64,000 bases of DNA from the NCBI GenBank assembly GCA_029243545.1, contig JAQWRV010000017.1, forward strand, positions 1-64,000, written 5' to 3'. Below the pieces are notes generated by a model. The model was not told where the DNA came from. It made no database searches and saw nothing but the letters and a program-made list of their open reading frames with translations. Numbering within the stretch: the stretch's first letter is position 1; each line of letters opens with the position of its first letter. The DNA is from Rhodospirillaceae bacterium. Lineage in GTDB: Bacteria > Pseudomonadota > Alphaproteobacteria > Rhodospirillales > Rhodospirillaceae. Positions 52,773 to 61,509 of this stretch are shown here, in pieces. The translations under genes were made by a program, and so were the position numbers.

Positions 52773-53868
52773 ATCAGAAACCGGCGAACCGCATGGAGAT
52801 AAACTGTGGTCGGACACCATCGACCCTAGGTATTTCGTTGATGCCTTAACCAAAGCCGGTCAGGATCGGCTGCAAGCGTTCTCAGCGGGTATTTTTGCCT
52901 ACCAAACTCATACATATCAGCGGACTGTGGCCACGCCGCCGTTCTGGTCCGGCCCTCAGCATATACCGGTGCTGGATTACGGTGGCCCTGAAGACGGCCC
53001 CCCCGTGTTGGTGGTGCCATCGCTGATTAACAGAGCTTATGTGCTGGACTTGTTCGAAGATCGAAGCTTCATGCGCGCCATGTCAAGCAAAGGTCTTCGG
53101 GCCTACCTGTTGGATTGGACGGCACCGGACTCCTGTCAGCAGGGCGCTGATATAACAACCTACATCGAAGAGCTTTTGATTCCCGCTCTTGGCACATTGA
53201 AAGAAATGCATGGCCGTGCTCCGGTCTTGGCCGGGTATTGCATGGGTGGAACACTCGCAGCCGCACCAGCTGCGCTCTATCCCGATTTGGTATCGGCGCT
53301 CGTGCTTCTTGCTGCGCCGTGGGACTTTCACAGCGAAACCGATGGTATGCGTCATTGGCTTTCGTTGAGCCGGTCCAGACTCGAGGCTTTAATCGATAGC
53401 CTTGGCGAAGCGCCGGCCGACCTATTGCAGGGACTCTTTGCGGGATTGGACCCCACACTCGTCGGCCGAAAATTTCGTAAATTTGCCGCGATTGACTCAG
53501 AGAGCGAAGAGGCGATGCGGTTTGTCGTTCTTGAGGATTGGCTCAACGATGGGGTATCGCTGGCGGGGCCTGTGGTGCGTGAATGCCTTTTTGAGTGGTA
53601 TCTTGAAAACACACCAGAACGCGGGCAGTGGCACATCAATGGCCAGTCCATACGGCCCGAAAACATCCAGTGTCCTAGCCTGGCTGTGATTCCAGCACGC
53701 GACCGGATTGTCCCCCCAAAATCGGCACAGGCATTGGCGAAGAGTATTCCAGGCGCCGACGTTCACTCCGTGGCACTTGGGCATATTGGCATGATGACGA
53801 GCGGCCGCGCTGCACAAGAAGTCTTTAAACCTGTGGCCGAGTGGATTATGAATGCTGCATCGCAATAA
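52702..53868 (+). CDS. phaC: short poly(3-hydroxyalkanoate) synthase (PhaC-like)
   Basis: About 388 residues from ATG 52702, though the real start is unclear: the frame is open to 52567, and ATT at 52768, overlapping the upstream TGA, is the last point before clear homology (WSDTIDPRYFVDALTKAGQD). Catalytic set visible: lipase-like box LAGYCMGGTLA with Cys nucleophile, Asp in PARDRIVPPKSA and His in ALGHIGMMTS. Also PVLVVPSLINRAYVLDL and YLLDWTAPD, both typical of PhaC. Length and lack of an N-terminal domain fit class III, which needs PhaE. Polymerises hydroxyacyl-CoA on granules. Confidence 0.87.
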   Translation: MCFAGLTPWSNGSALSKPIKTAIESETGEPHGDKLWSDTIDPRYFVDALTKAGQDRLQAFSAGIFAYQTHTYQRTVATPPFWSGPQHIPVLDYGGPEDGPPVLVVPSLINRAYVLDLFEDRSFMRAMSSKGLRAYLLDWTAPDSCQQGADITTYIEELLIPALGTLKEMHGRAPVLAGYCMGGTLAAAPAALYPDLVSALVLLAAPWDFHSETDGMRHWLSLSRSRLEALIDSLGEAPADLLQGLFAGLDPTLVGRKFRKFAAIDSESEEAMRFVVLEDWLNDGVSLAGPVVRECLFEWYLENTPERGQWHINGQSIRPENIQCPSLAVIPARDRIVPPKSAQALAKSIPGADVHSVALGHIGMMTSGRAAQEVFKPVAEWIMNAASQ

Positions 53869-53932
53869 AGTTTAATGCGCTGCGGTAGATGACCTCGTTG
53901 CTCGCCCGTGGCGCCCCGTTTAAGGAGTTCCC

Positions 53933-55108
53933 ATGACAAACATCGTAATTGCATCGGCCGTGCGCACCCCTATTGGCGCGTTTGGCGGAAGTCTTAGTGG
54001 CTTGGAAGCCTCTGAGTTGGGTAAATTTGTCATTGCGGACGCGTTGTCTCGGGCCGGAGTAGACGCAGCCGATGTTTCGGAAGTGGTGATGGGTCAGGTT
54101 CTTGCCGCGGGTAAGGGCCAAAATCCTGCCCGCCAGGCGTCCATTGCTGCTGGAGTGCCCAAAGAAGTCCCAGCCATGACAATCAACCAAGTCTGTGGGT
54201 CTGGTCTTAAAGCTGTCGCGCTCGGCGCCAGTGGAATTCTCGCAGGCGACAGCGCCATCGTCGTTGCAGGGGGGCAGGAAAGTATGTCCAACGCGCCTCA
54301 CTGCACCCACATGCGCAATGGCACCAAAATGGGTGACGTTCAACTTACCGATACGATGATCAAAGACGGATTGTGGGATGCCTTCAACGGTTATCACATG
54401 GGAACGACGGCTGAGAACATTGCCGAGAAGTGGCAACTGACTAGAGACGCACAGGATACATTCTCAGCACAGTCACAACAAAAAGCGGAACAAGCATTGG
54501 CTGACGGGCGATTCGCGGACGAAATTGTTCCGGTCACGATCAAAGTGAAGCGGGAAGAAAGGCTCTTCGAAGTCGACGAGTATCCCCGTGCCCACACAAC
54601 AGCTGAGTCGCTCGGCAAACTCCGCCCTGCATTTTCCAAGGATGGAACAGTCACGGCGGGCAACGCCTCAGGTCTCAACGACGGTGCAGCAGCCGTCGTC
54701 CTTATGACAGCGGAAGAAGCCAGTAAACGCGGTTTGACTCCACTGGCTCGCATCGCCTCTTGGGCGCAGGCCGGAGTTGATCCGGCGATCATGGGGGCCG
54801 GCCCCATTCCCGCGTCACGCAAAGCCCTCGAGAAAGCCGGGTGGTCAGCAGGGGATCTTGATCTCATAGAAGCCAATGAAGCTTTCGCCGCCCAGTCGCT
54901 CGCCGTGTGTAACGACCTTGGCTTTGATCCTGAAAAGGTGAACGTCAACGGCGGCGCGATCGCCCTTGGTCATCCCATTGGCGCGTCAGGTTGCCGCGTG
55001 CTGGTGACGCTTCTACATGAGATGCAAAAGCGCGATGCGCAGAAGGGCCTCACAACGCTCTGTATCGGCGGCGGTATGGGTATCGCCATGTGCGTCGAGC
55101 GAATCTAA
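53933..55108 (+). CDS. phaA: acetyl-CoA C-acetyltransferase (beta-ketothiolase)
   Basis: 391 residues, thiolase of the biosynthetic PhaA/AtoB type. Seen: [20 protein letters not shown], the acyl-Cys in [15 protein letters not shown] (about residue 88), [35 protein letters not shown] (catalytic His) and [11 protein letters not shown] (catalytic Cys). It joins two acetyl-CoA for the acetoacetyl-CoA precursor of PHB. The reductase phaB is not next to it. ATG with AAGGAG upstream. Follows the synthase by 64 bases, so probably one transcript. Confidence 0.94.
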   Translation: MTNIVIASAVRTPIGAFGGSLSGLEASELGKFVIADALSRAGVDAADVSEVVMGQVLAAGKGQNPARQASIAAGVPKEVPAMTINQVCGSGLKAVALGASGILAGDSAIVVAGGQESMSNAPHCTHMRNGTKMGDVQLTDTMIKDGLWDAFNGYHMGTTAENIAEKWQLTRDAQDTFSAQSQQKAEQALADGRFADEIVPVTIKVKREERLFEVDEYPRAHTTAESLGKLRPAFSKDGTVTAGNASGLNDGAAAVVLMTAEEASKRGLTPLARIASWAQAGVDPAIMGAGPIPASRKALEKAGWSAGDLDLIEANEAFAAQSLAVCNDLGFDPEKVNVNGGAIALGHPIGASGCRVLVTLLHEMQKRDAQKGLTTLCIGGGMGIAMCVERI

Positions 55109-55123
55109 CGACACCGGTGCCGC

Positions 55124-55543
55124 GTGCCTTTGGAGCTAATGCCTGGGTCACCTGAAGCCGCGGCGTTTGATGTCGTCCACGGTGTCTATATGGCCTTTTC
55201 TGAAGGGCGCCCTGCAGATATCGAATCTGTCCAGATGCCGGAGTATTCAGTATGGGATGGACTTACGCCGGGTTTGCGTATGTCTTTGGATGAGGTCAAA
55301 CAGTTTCATGCGCAAGATCAAGGGCACAAAGTATCCCGCGGCGCGTTAACCTGGAGCTTGATGCCGCTCAAGGTGGACGTACTGGGTGACGTAGCGGTTG
55401 TCTTAAGCCAACTCGAAGTTTCGTATGAACCTCCAAACGCGCTTGATGCTCGGCTGCGTGTATCCGATGTTCTACGACGAGTCTATGGAGCCTGGATGAT
55501 GTTTCATCACCATGAAAGTGTAGAGCCGGTTTCTGGCTTGTAG
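55124..55543 (+). CDS. SnoaL/NTF2-like protein
   Basis: 139 residues, GTG start. Text begins AAAFDVVHGVYMAFSEGRPA DIESVQ-like and continues WSLMPLKVDVLGDVAVVLSQ and VYGAWMMFHHHESVEPVSGL. The end, with 'W.m.HhH.S', is the usual close of SnoaL-like/DUF4440 cone-fold proteins. May be a small enzyme or binding protein. Placed 15 bases after phaA, so possibly in the same operon. Confidence 0.72.
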   Translation: MPLELMPGSPEAAAFDVVHGVYMAFSEGRPADIESVQMPEYSVWDGLTPGLRMSLDEVKQFHAQDQGHKVSRGALTWSLMPLKVDVLGDVAVVLSQLEVSYEPPNALDARLRVSDVLRRVYGAWMMFHHHESVEPVSGL

Positions 55544-55669
55544 GCACGCCAGTGTTCACTAGGGATGCGTTGGATAAATGCAGCCTGCCCCTGGCAGCAG
55601 CAATATTCTCAAAACACATGGCTGAGGAATTAAAGGGGCGCAACCATGAACCGTTCAATCGGAAAAGTG

Positions 55670-57229
55670 CTAGGCCGGATCGAACACTTTCTTGAGATGG
55701 TTTTCCGATAGCGGCTGAGTCAGTTTGGATACGATTACTGCTACTAAGATGCAGACCAGTCCGCCGATGGCGCCGACTGAAAACGCGTTTGGCGTTTGGC
55801 GTTCGACCCATGCCGTAACGCTGTAGAGCGTTGACCCTTCCGCGCCAGAGGTTGTGACAAAGCCGCTGGCAATCACAATGAAGGTGAGGCCGCCCGAAAC
55901 AAAACCAGCAATGCCGCCAGAAGCCGTCAAGCCGCGCCACATAACACCGAGTACCAGCGGTCCCCATAGGGCAGCCGACAATCCGCCGAAGCCAAGCGCA
56001 ACAAGCAAAGAGATATTCATATTCTGGGTCGCGTAAGCAAGGGCGACTGACGCGGCGAGTACGACCACTGTCGCAAAGCGGCTAATTTTCAAGGTGATGC
56101 GGTCAATCTCAGCTTCACTTTTTGTGCTGTGAATTCTGGGAGCAATAGTGAGACGGTAGAGGTCATTGGCGACGACCTGACTCATAGCGATAACTAAGCC
56201 GTCGGCCGTCGACATAATGGCTGCGAGTATGCCGACGCCAAGCAATGCTGCAAGCCACGTCGGGAATAGTTCGATGAATAGCACGGGTACCGCGTTATTA
56301 GCGCCTGCGTTGGTGGCAAATAAATCGTCGCCGAATATGGCGCGTGCGAGCATGCCGCCAAAGGCCATGCAGGGCAAGATAAGCCCGAAGGTGAAAGCGA
56401 TTTTAATGAACTTACTGCGGTCAGCCTCACTTTTTAGGGCCCACAATTTATTGCCCACGTGAGGCATCAGGCCAAGAGGAACATGGACAAACAGCAGGGC
56501 AAAGATATGCCACCATTCACCGACTACCGGAGATCCTTCATGCAACACAGTCGTGTTACGCGGATCAACCTGTTCCATTTGGTCGACGACGTCACTTACA
56601 CCGCCGTCCACGCCGAAACCTGATAGAAACATCACCAGCAAGATCACGGCCAGCAAGATCATAAGAAAACCCTGCAAGGCGTCCGTCATCATGTCGGCGT
56701 GGGCTCCACCCATAACGACATAGGCGGCGAGCACCACCGTGGTAATGCCAAGTGCCCAAGGTAAGTTGAGCCCTAGCATGGTCTCGAACATAACAACGCC
56801 TGAGACAAGTTGTCCGGCCATGTAGAACAACAGAATGAGAGAAAAGATTGCCGCGATTACCCGCATGGTTTCAGAGTTATAGCGTTCGCCAAGATATTCC
56901 GGGATTGAACGGGTTCCGGAGGTCTCCCCTGCATGGGCAATCATGCGCTGGCATACTAGCACGCCGGTGTAGGCTCCGAGTGGATAGCAGAACATGATCC
57001 ACATGGCTGATAGACCAAACGTGTAAGCGAGGCCGGGAATGCCAAGGAAGGTTGCGCCACTGGCGACCGTTGACGTGAATGCGAGGGCAAGAAACCAGGG
57101 GCCATAACTGCCGCGCGCGGTGGCGAAGTCATCAGCGCTCTTAACCTTGCGCTGGCCGAGAATACCGAACCAGATCATCACACCGATGTACATGACCATG
57201 AAGGTCCAGCTGTAGGCCTGCAAACTCAT
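55670..57229 (-). CDS. sodium:solute symporter (SSS family)
   Basis: 519 residues, thirteen predicted helices of the LeuT-like SSS fold. Seen: YSWTFMVMYIGVMIWFGILG, FATARGSYGPWFLALAFTST with VASGATFLGIPGLAYTFG, the GGAHADMMTDALQGFLMI motif, and AAIMSTADGLVIAMSQVVAN with the sodium-site Ser/Thr. The substrate could be an organic acid, sugar, or amino acid. It overlaps the upstream gene by four bases, so the symporter and the CpcT-like protein are coupled. Confidence 0.92.
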   Translation of the reverse strand: MSLQAYSWTFMVMYIGVMIWFGILGQRKVKSADDFATARGSYGPWFLALAFTSTVASGATFLGIPGLAYTFGLSAMWIMFCYPLGAYTGVLVCQRMIAHAGETSGTRSIPEYLGERYNSETMRVIAAIFSLILLFYMAGQLVSGVVMFETMLGLNLPWALGITTVVLAAYVVMGGAHADMMTDALQGFLMILLAVILLVMFLSGFGVDGGVSDVVDQMEQVDPRNTTVLHEGSPVVGEWWHIFALLFVHVPLGLMPHVGNKLWALKSEADRSKFIKIAFTFGLILPCMAFGGMLARAIFGDDLFATNAGANNAVPVLFIELFPTWLAALLGVGILAAIMSTADGLVIAMSQVVANDLYRLTIAPRIHSTKSEAEIDRITLKISRFATVVVLAASVALAYATQNMNISLLVALGFGGLSAALWGPLVLGVMWRGLTASGGIAGFVSGGLTFIVIASGFVTTSGAEGSTLYSVTAWVERQTPNAFSVGAIGGLVCILVAVIVSKLTQPLSENHLKKVFDPA

Positions 57230-57915
57230 GGTGCAACCCCTTGGCTCACCTTATCCAACCGCCACGGCAATTGATCTTGACGGCCAAATACAATCTCTCC
57301 ACCATCATTACGTCCAGCGAACGACATCCATAACGCCGTATCGCTGAGAATATAGGTCCATTCCCATGACAGCATGGCGTCGCGGATTGGTCCTAAACAG
57401 GGCTTTTCAGAAACACCGTGCATGAGACCGCTAGACGACGGCGTCCATAAGATCGCGCAACCAGCCGCGCCGCTAGATGGCACAAGGTCAGAGGCTTTAA
57501 GGTTGTTGAATGCATCGGCATTGCGAGTAATTGCGACATAGTCTTCTGGCGTCTTAAACCGGCGTGGTGCCATCCTTACCGCGTTACGTCCCGCGTCGAC
57601 TGTCAGCGTCCACACTTGAAACTCAACCATATCAACGCGACCTTCTGGGCCATCGTCGCGCAGTGTGACAACAAATACATTTCCGCCCACATCTGGCGCA
57701 TCGATAGGCGTGAAAGAGCGATAGACATGCTGATGCTCCATGTCGCCGGGCGTGTTGCTCAGTTTCTCTGCGCGAACCTGAGGGCCGCTATCAAACGCAC
57801 CTGATAGCCCCGTCATCAACGTGTTGAGTGCCTGATCAAGCTCTGCTTCGATAGCCGCGAAAGCTGGCGGGCTAACCATTGAGACGATGAGTGCTGCAAG
57901 GCTAAAACGTTTCAT
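57226..57915 (-). CDS. secreted CpcT/CpeT-like protein
   Basis: 229 residues with a Sec signal ending SPPAFAAIE. The mature part has TLMTGLSGAFDSGPQVRAEK, HQHVYRSFTPIDAPDVGGNV, CAILWTPSSSGLMHGVSEKP-C and WMSFAGRNDGGEIVFGRQDQ. This follows the CpcT/CpeT lipocalin-like plan ('GxFdN..Q', 'C...W....F.G......C', 'D..G....G'). In cyanobacteria those are bilin lyases; the secreted proteobacterial forms have no known role. Translationally coupled to the symporter. Confidence 0.6.
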   Translation of the reverse strand: MKRFSLAALIVSMVSPPAFAAIEAELDQALNTLMTGLSGAFDSGPQVRAEKLSNTPGDMEHQHVYRSFTPIDAPDVGGNVFVVTLRDDGPEGRVDMVEFQVWTLTVDAGRNAVRMAPRRFKTPEDYVAITRNADAFNNLKASDLVPSSGAAGCAILWTPSSSGLMHGVSEKPCLGPIRDAMLSWEWTYILSDTALWMSFAGRNDGGEIVFGRQDQLPWRLDKVSQGVAP

Positions 57916-58072
57916 GGCACATCCTATGGAACTGCTTTAAGGGCAGACGATACCGCGTCCGTGGAAGAACCCAAAGCGCGATAGGCGCACGGAAATGCGT
58001 TCTATGTTCCCACCGCAGGTCTGTCGTACACTTGTTGATAAATCCACTTCGGTCTATCCAGGAGTCTAACCC

Positions 58073-58801
58073 ATGACCCGCACGCTCTTTCTTGTCGGGC
58101 TGGTAACTGCTTTGCTCGCACCCGTAGGCGTGGTCCGCGCTGACGGCCACATAGCGGAACCCGGTGGCGTTATTGTTTTTGGCGGGTCGGGTCGCACCGG
58201 GGCCAAAATTGTCGATCTGCTGCTGGCCAGGGGTGAGCCGGTGACAGTGTTTGTCCGCCCAACCTCGGGCCGCGCGCGGCTTGAAGGCCGGGATGTGTCC
58301 TATGCTGTTGGTGACGCTATGAAGGTGGCGGATGTTGAAGCTGCTATTGCCGTCGCCAAACCACGCGTGGTGATCAACTCCATCGGCGGGCGCAGCACAC
58401 AGATGGGGTTCTGGGATACTACGCAAATGAACATGACAGCGGCGGCGAAAAAACACGGTGCCAAAGAGATCATCTTCCATGGCTCTGTCGGCACCGGAGA
58501 CAGCGCTATGGCGTATTCGGCAGCGGCGCGCGAACGCACCAAGGACGGTATGGCTGAGCGATTCCGTGCTGAAGAGGATATGAAAGCCAGCGGTTTGGAC
58601 TATGTGATCATCCGCACAGGCATCATTGCGCCGGAAGGCACTCCGGCGACAGGTAAGGGCTATCTCACCGAAGACCGTATGGCGATGGGGCCAGTTGCGC
58701 GCGCCGATCTGGCCCGGCTGACAGTGGACTGCATTGGTAACTCTGACTGCTTGAACAAAACGTTTGCATCTGTGGATGACAGTATAAATCTGGGCCGGTG
58801 A
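58073..58801 (+). CDS. atypical SDR (NAD(P)-binding) protein with signal peptide
   Basis: 242 residues. An N-terminal signal-like segment (TLFLVGLVTALLAPVGVVRA) precedes a Rossmann fold: VIVFGGSGRTGAKIVDLLLA, VTVFVRPTSGRARLEG, VVINSIGGRS and YVIIRTGIIAPEGTPATGKG. This is the NmrA/extended-SDR pattern. Such proteins are cytosolic as a rule; export by Sec would leave it without NAD(P). Either the segment is an anchor with the domain in the cytoplasm or the protein has another ligand. ATG with GGAG 14 bases upstream. Confidence 0.8.
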   Translation: MTRTLFLVGLVTALLAPVGVVRADGHIAEPGGVIVFGGSGRTGAKIVDLLLARGEPVTVFVRPTSGRARLEGRDVSYAVGDAMKVADVEAAIAVAKPRVVINSIGGRSTQMGFWDTTQMNMTAAAKKHGAKEIIFHGSVGTGDSAMAYSAAARERTKDGMAERFRAEEDMKASGLDYVIIRTGIIAPEGTPATGKGYLTEDRMAMGPVARADLARLTVDCIGNSDCLNKTFASVDDSINLGR

Positions 58802-58933
58802 GGACTTGAGGGCGCGCTTCTAATGCGTGATGAACAATGATCCCTGCGACAAGTGAATTATCTAAATTCATATGGCGCATACTTCTGAAATTTCACGCGC
58901 GTGTTTTGGATTGTGTGCCCCTATTGTAGTCAG

Positions 58934-59593
58934 TTAGCCCGACAGTTCTGGCAGGGTGAGTGGGCGGCCTTCGCCTTCGGCGTCAAACGGCGTTTCTTCT
59001 TGAAATGGTAGTGTGGTTTGCCCGACGATGAATTGTGCCGCCACCTGCGTGACGTGGCGCCCATGCATGCGCGCTGTTTCCCGGTCGCTTTCCGGTGGGG
59101 CGATATCTGCCGGCTCATCGATATTGGCTTGAGCCATGGCGCCCAAATACCCGGCAAGACGGTTAATGTCTTTGTCGCTGCCGGCGGTGGAATACTTGCC
59201 CCCGAGTGCGTGTTGGGGCACCCAAATCATCGCCATCTGACTGGCGAAGACAATCATCTGAGTCAAGCAATTCATTTTGTCACCGGACTGTCCTGCCGAA
59301 ACCGTGAAGCCGGCCGCAAACTTGTTTTTCCACATGCGCTTGAGCCACACTTCGCCGGCAAGTTTCTCGGCAAACAGCTTAAACTTGCCAGACACGCTAC
59401 CGATATACGTCGGTGATCCAAAAATAAGAGCGTCAGAGGTATGAAGCGTACTCCAATTATCGTCGACATCATCGACATGGAGCACGTGGACTTCAGCACC
59501 TTCAACTGTGCGGGCACCTTCTGCGACACATTCTGCCAGGGCTGCGGTCTGACCCTTAAAATTGCTGTCGTAAACGATACTGATCTTAACCAT
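58934..59593 (-). CDS. flavodoxin/NAD(P)H:quinone reductase (WrbA-like)
   Basis: 219 residues, FMN-binding flavodoxin fold. Phosphate loop YDSNFKGQTAALAECV, the second FMN loop ALIFGSPTYIGSVSGKFKLF and the third AAGFTVSAGQSGDKMNCLTQ are in order. Probably reduces quinones with NAD(P)H and protects against redox cycling. The tail after residue 190 is extended compared with WrbA. Cytoplasmic. Stands 57 bases downstream of ksgA in the same direction. Confidence 0.88.
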   Translation of the reverse strand: MVKISIVYDSNFKGQTAALAECVAEGARTVEGAEVHVLHVDDVDDNWSTLHTSDALIFGSPTYIGSVSGKFKLFAEKLAGEVWLKRMWKNKFAAGFTVSAGQSGDKMNCLTQMIVFASQMAMIWVPQHALGGKYSTAGSDKDINRLAGYLGAMAQANIDEPADIAPPESDRETARMHGRHVTQVAAQFIVGQTTLPFQEETPFDAEGEGRPLTLPELSG

Positions 59594-59650
59594 GACGCCT
59601 CCCGTTCGTGTTGGCTCACTTTATTCTAGTAAAATTGTAATCCTAGTATT

Positions 59651-60472
59651 TCAAGAAGACCTGTTTACCTCGCGCGCTAAAGCACAGAAACCTTCGATCG
59701 AAACCTGCTCCGCCCTGACCGTCGGATCAAGTCCCGCTGCGGCACATAACGCTTCCGCATCTCCCAGGGATTTCAAGCTGGAGCGCAACATCTTACGGCG
59801 CTGGCCGAATGCTGCCGCTGTGACGCGTGATATGACCTCGGCATCGGCGATGGCCCGCGGGGCGTCCAGAGGGGTCATGTGCACGACCATCGAGTCAACA
59901 CTTGGCGGCGGCGTAAAGGCTTGCGGGTTTACATCGAAAGCGAGTTTCACCTGCCAACGCCAGCCGGCGAACACCGAGAGGCGCCCGTAGGTTTTGGATC
60001 CTGGCGCTGCCGCGAGTCTTTGTGCCACTTCCTTTTGCACCATGACGGTGAGTGAGGTGAAAGCGCTGGGGTGGTCTAACCACCGCACAATGAGCTCGGT
60101 GCCGACGTTGTAGGGTAAGTTGGCGATAACACGGCGCGGTGTCTCGCCGAGGGTAGTTATGTCTAAAGAAAGGGCGTCTTGCTCTATGACGTTCAACTTG
60201 CCTGGGTAGGCGTCATTTAATTCTCTGAGTGCAGCTAAGCACCGGGAGTCTTTTTCTATGGCGATAACGTTTGCACCCGCATCGAGTAGCGCCCTGGTGA
60301 GTCCGCCCGGTCCCGGTCCTATTTCTAGTGTTGTGCCTGTGGAGATGTCGCCGGCTGTACGGGATATCCGGGCGGTGAGATTGAGATCATGGAGAAAGTG
60401 TTGCCCGAGGCCTTTGCGCGCGGTCAATCCATGGGCGCGAATGACGTCACGAAGTGGCGGCAGGTCAGGCAC
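59651..60472 (-). CDS. rsmA: 16S rRNA adenine dimethyltransferase
   Basis: 273 residues (also called KsgA). Dimethylates A1518 and A1519 of 16S rRNA. Seen: GLGQHFLHDLNLTARIS, the SAM motif LEIGPGPGGLTRALLDAG, IEKDSRCLAAL, and the catalytic NLPYNVGTELIVRWL. C-terminal helical domain with FGQRRKMLRSSLKSLGD. Gene order surA-pdxA-ksgA is common in proteobacteria. Confidence 0.95.
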   Translation of the reverse strand: MPDLPPLRDVIRAHGLTARKGLGQHFLHDLNLTARISRTAGDISTGTTLEIGPGPGGLTRALLDAGANVIAIEKDSRCLAALRELNDAYPGKLNVIEQDALSLDITTLGETPRRVIANLPYNVGTELIVRWLDHPSAFTSLTVMVQKEVAQRLAAAPGSKTYGRLSVFAGWRWQVKLAFDVNPQAFTPPPSVDSMVVHMTPLDAPRAIADAEVISRVTAAAFGQRRKMLRSSLKSLGDAEALCAAAGLDPTVRAEQVSIEGFCALAREVNRSS

Positions 60473-60481
60473 AGTTGCTTC

Positions 60482-61507
60482 TTACACTTTCGCTCTTGGT
60501 GTCGTTCTATGCGCGGCAATTTCAGAAGCCAGGCGTATGGCAGCAACCAGGCTGTCGCAGCGAGCCGTGCCGGTACCTGCAATATCAAATGCGGTGCCGT
60601 GATCGGGCGACGTACGGACAAACGGCAGTCCGAGGGTTACGTTGACGCCACCGTAGAAATCCAGCGTCTTGAGTGGGATTAGCGCTTGATCATGATACAT
60701 GCACAAAACGGCATCAAATCTTGCGCGAGCACCATCATGAAACAATGTGTCGGCCGGTAGTGGACCTTCAACGGTGACGCCGCGGTTGCAGAGTTCGACT
60801 ACCGCGGGCGCAATGATATCCGGTTCTTCTGATCCGAATTTCCCGCCTTCACCAGCGTGAGGGTTGAGGGCCGCAACGGCGAGGCGCGGATTATCAATGC
60901 CGAAATCCTCTTTAAGCGCCGCGGCCGTCACCAAGCCCTGGGTCACTATGGCATCCGTGGTAAGTGCAGCGGCCGCTTCTCTCAGGGGTAGGTGAATAGT
61001 AATCGGTACAACGCGTAATCCGCCGCCGGTGAGCATCATAACCGCCTGTGATTCCGGTCCGGCGATATGGCCGAGATACTCTGTATGACCTGGGTAGGTG
61101 AACCCCGAATCTTGAAGCGTGGATTTGTGAATGGGGTTGGTGACCAAAGCCGCCGCTTCACCGGATTGGACTATTACCACGGCTTGATCGATTGCCCCAA
61201 TGACAGCGGCCGCATTCAGTGGTGTTGGTTGCCCGGTTACTGCCGGTTCTGCAAGAGGCGGTTCGACGGGTAAAACAGGCAGAGCCTTCGAAAAATGCAA
61301 ATGCGCTTCGGCAGGGTTGTCGATGGTCTGAATGGAGCATTTCAATTTAAGTGCAAGCGCTAAGGCGCCAAGGCGGCCAGGATCATCGATGACAAAAAAC
61401 GGTGGGAGTGTCTGACGGTGTTCCGTCCAGGCGCGCAATGTCACGTCACCGCCGATCCCTGCCGGCTCTCCCATTGTGACCGCGACCGGCAGAACGGTCG
61501 GCGCCAT
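60482..61507 (-). CDS. pdxA: 4-hydroxythreonine-4-phosphate dehydrogenase
   Basis: 341 residues, normal length. Oxidises 4-phosphohydroxy-threonine in the DXP-dependent vitamin B6 route. Seen: VTMGEPAGIGGDVTLRAW, NPIHKSTLQDSGFTYPGHTE, the metal-site phrases LNPHAGEGGKFGSEE and CMYHDQALIPLKTLDF, and TSPDHGTAFDIAGTG. All catalytic and metal-binding positions appear present. Separated from surA by two bases and from ksgA by nine. Confidence 0.95.
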   Translation of the reverse strand: MAPTVLPVAVTMGEPAGIGGDVTLRAWTEHRQTLPPFFVIDDPGRLGALALALKLKCSIQTIDNPAEAHLHFSKALPVLPVEPPLAEPAVTGQPTPLNAAAVIGAIDQAVVIVQSGEAAALVTNPIHKSTLQDSGFTYPGHTEYLGHIAGPESQAVMMLTGGGLRVVPITIHLPLREAAAALTTDAIVTQGLVTAAALKEDFGIDNPRLAVAALNPHAGEGGKFGSEEPDIIAPAVVELCNRGVTVEGPLPADTLFHDGARARFDAVLCMYHDQALIPLKTLDFYGGVNVTLGLPFVRTSPDHGTAFDIAGTGTARCDSLVAAIRLASEIAAHRTTPRAKV

Positions 61508-61509
61508 TC

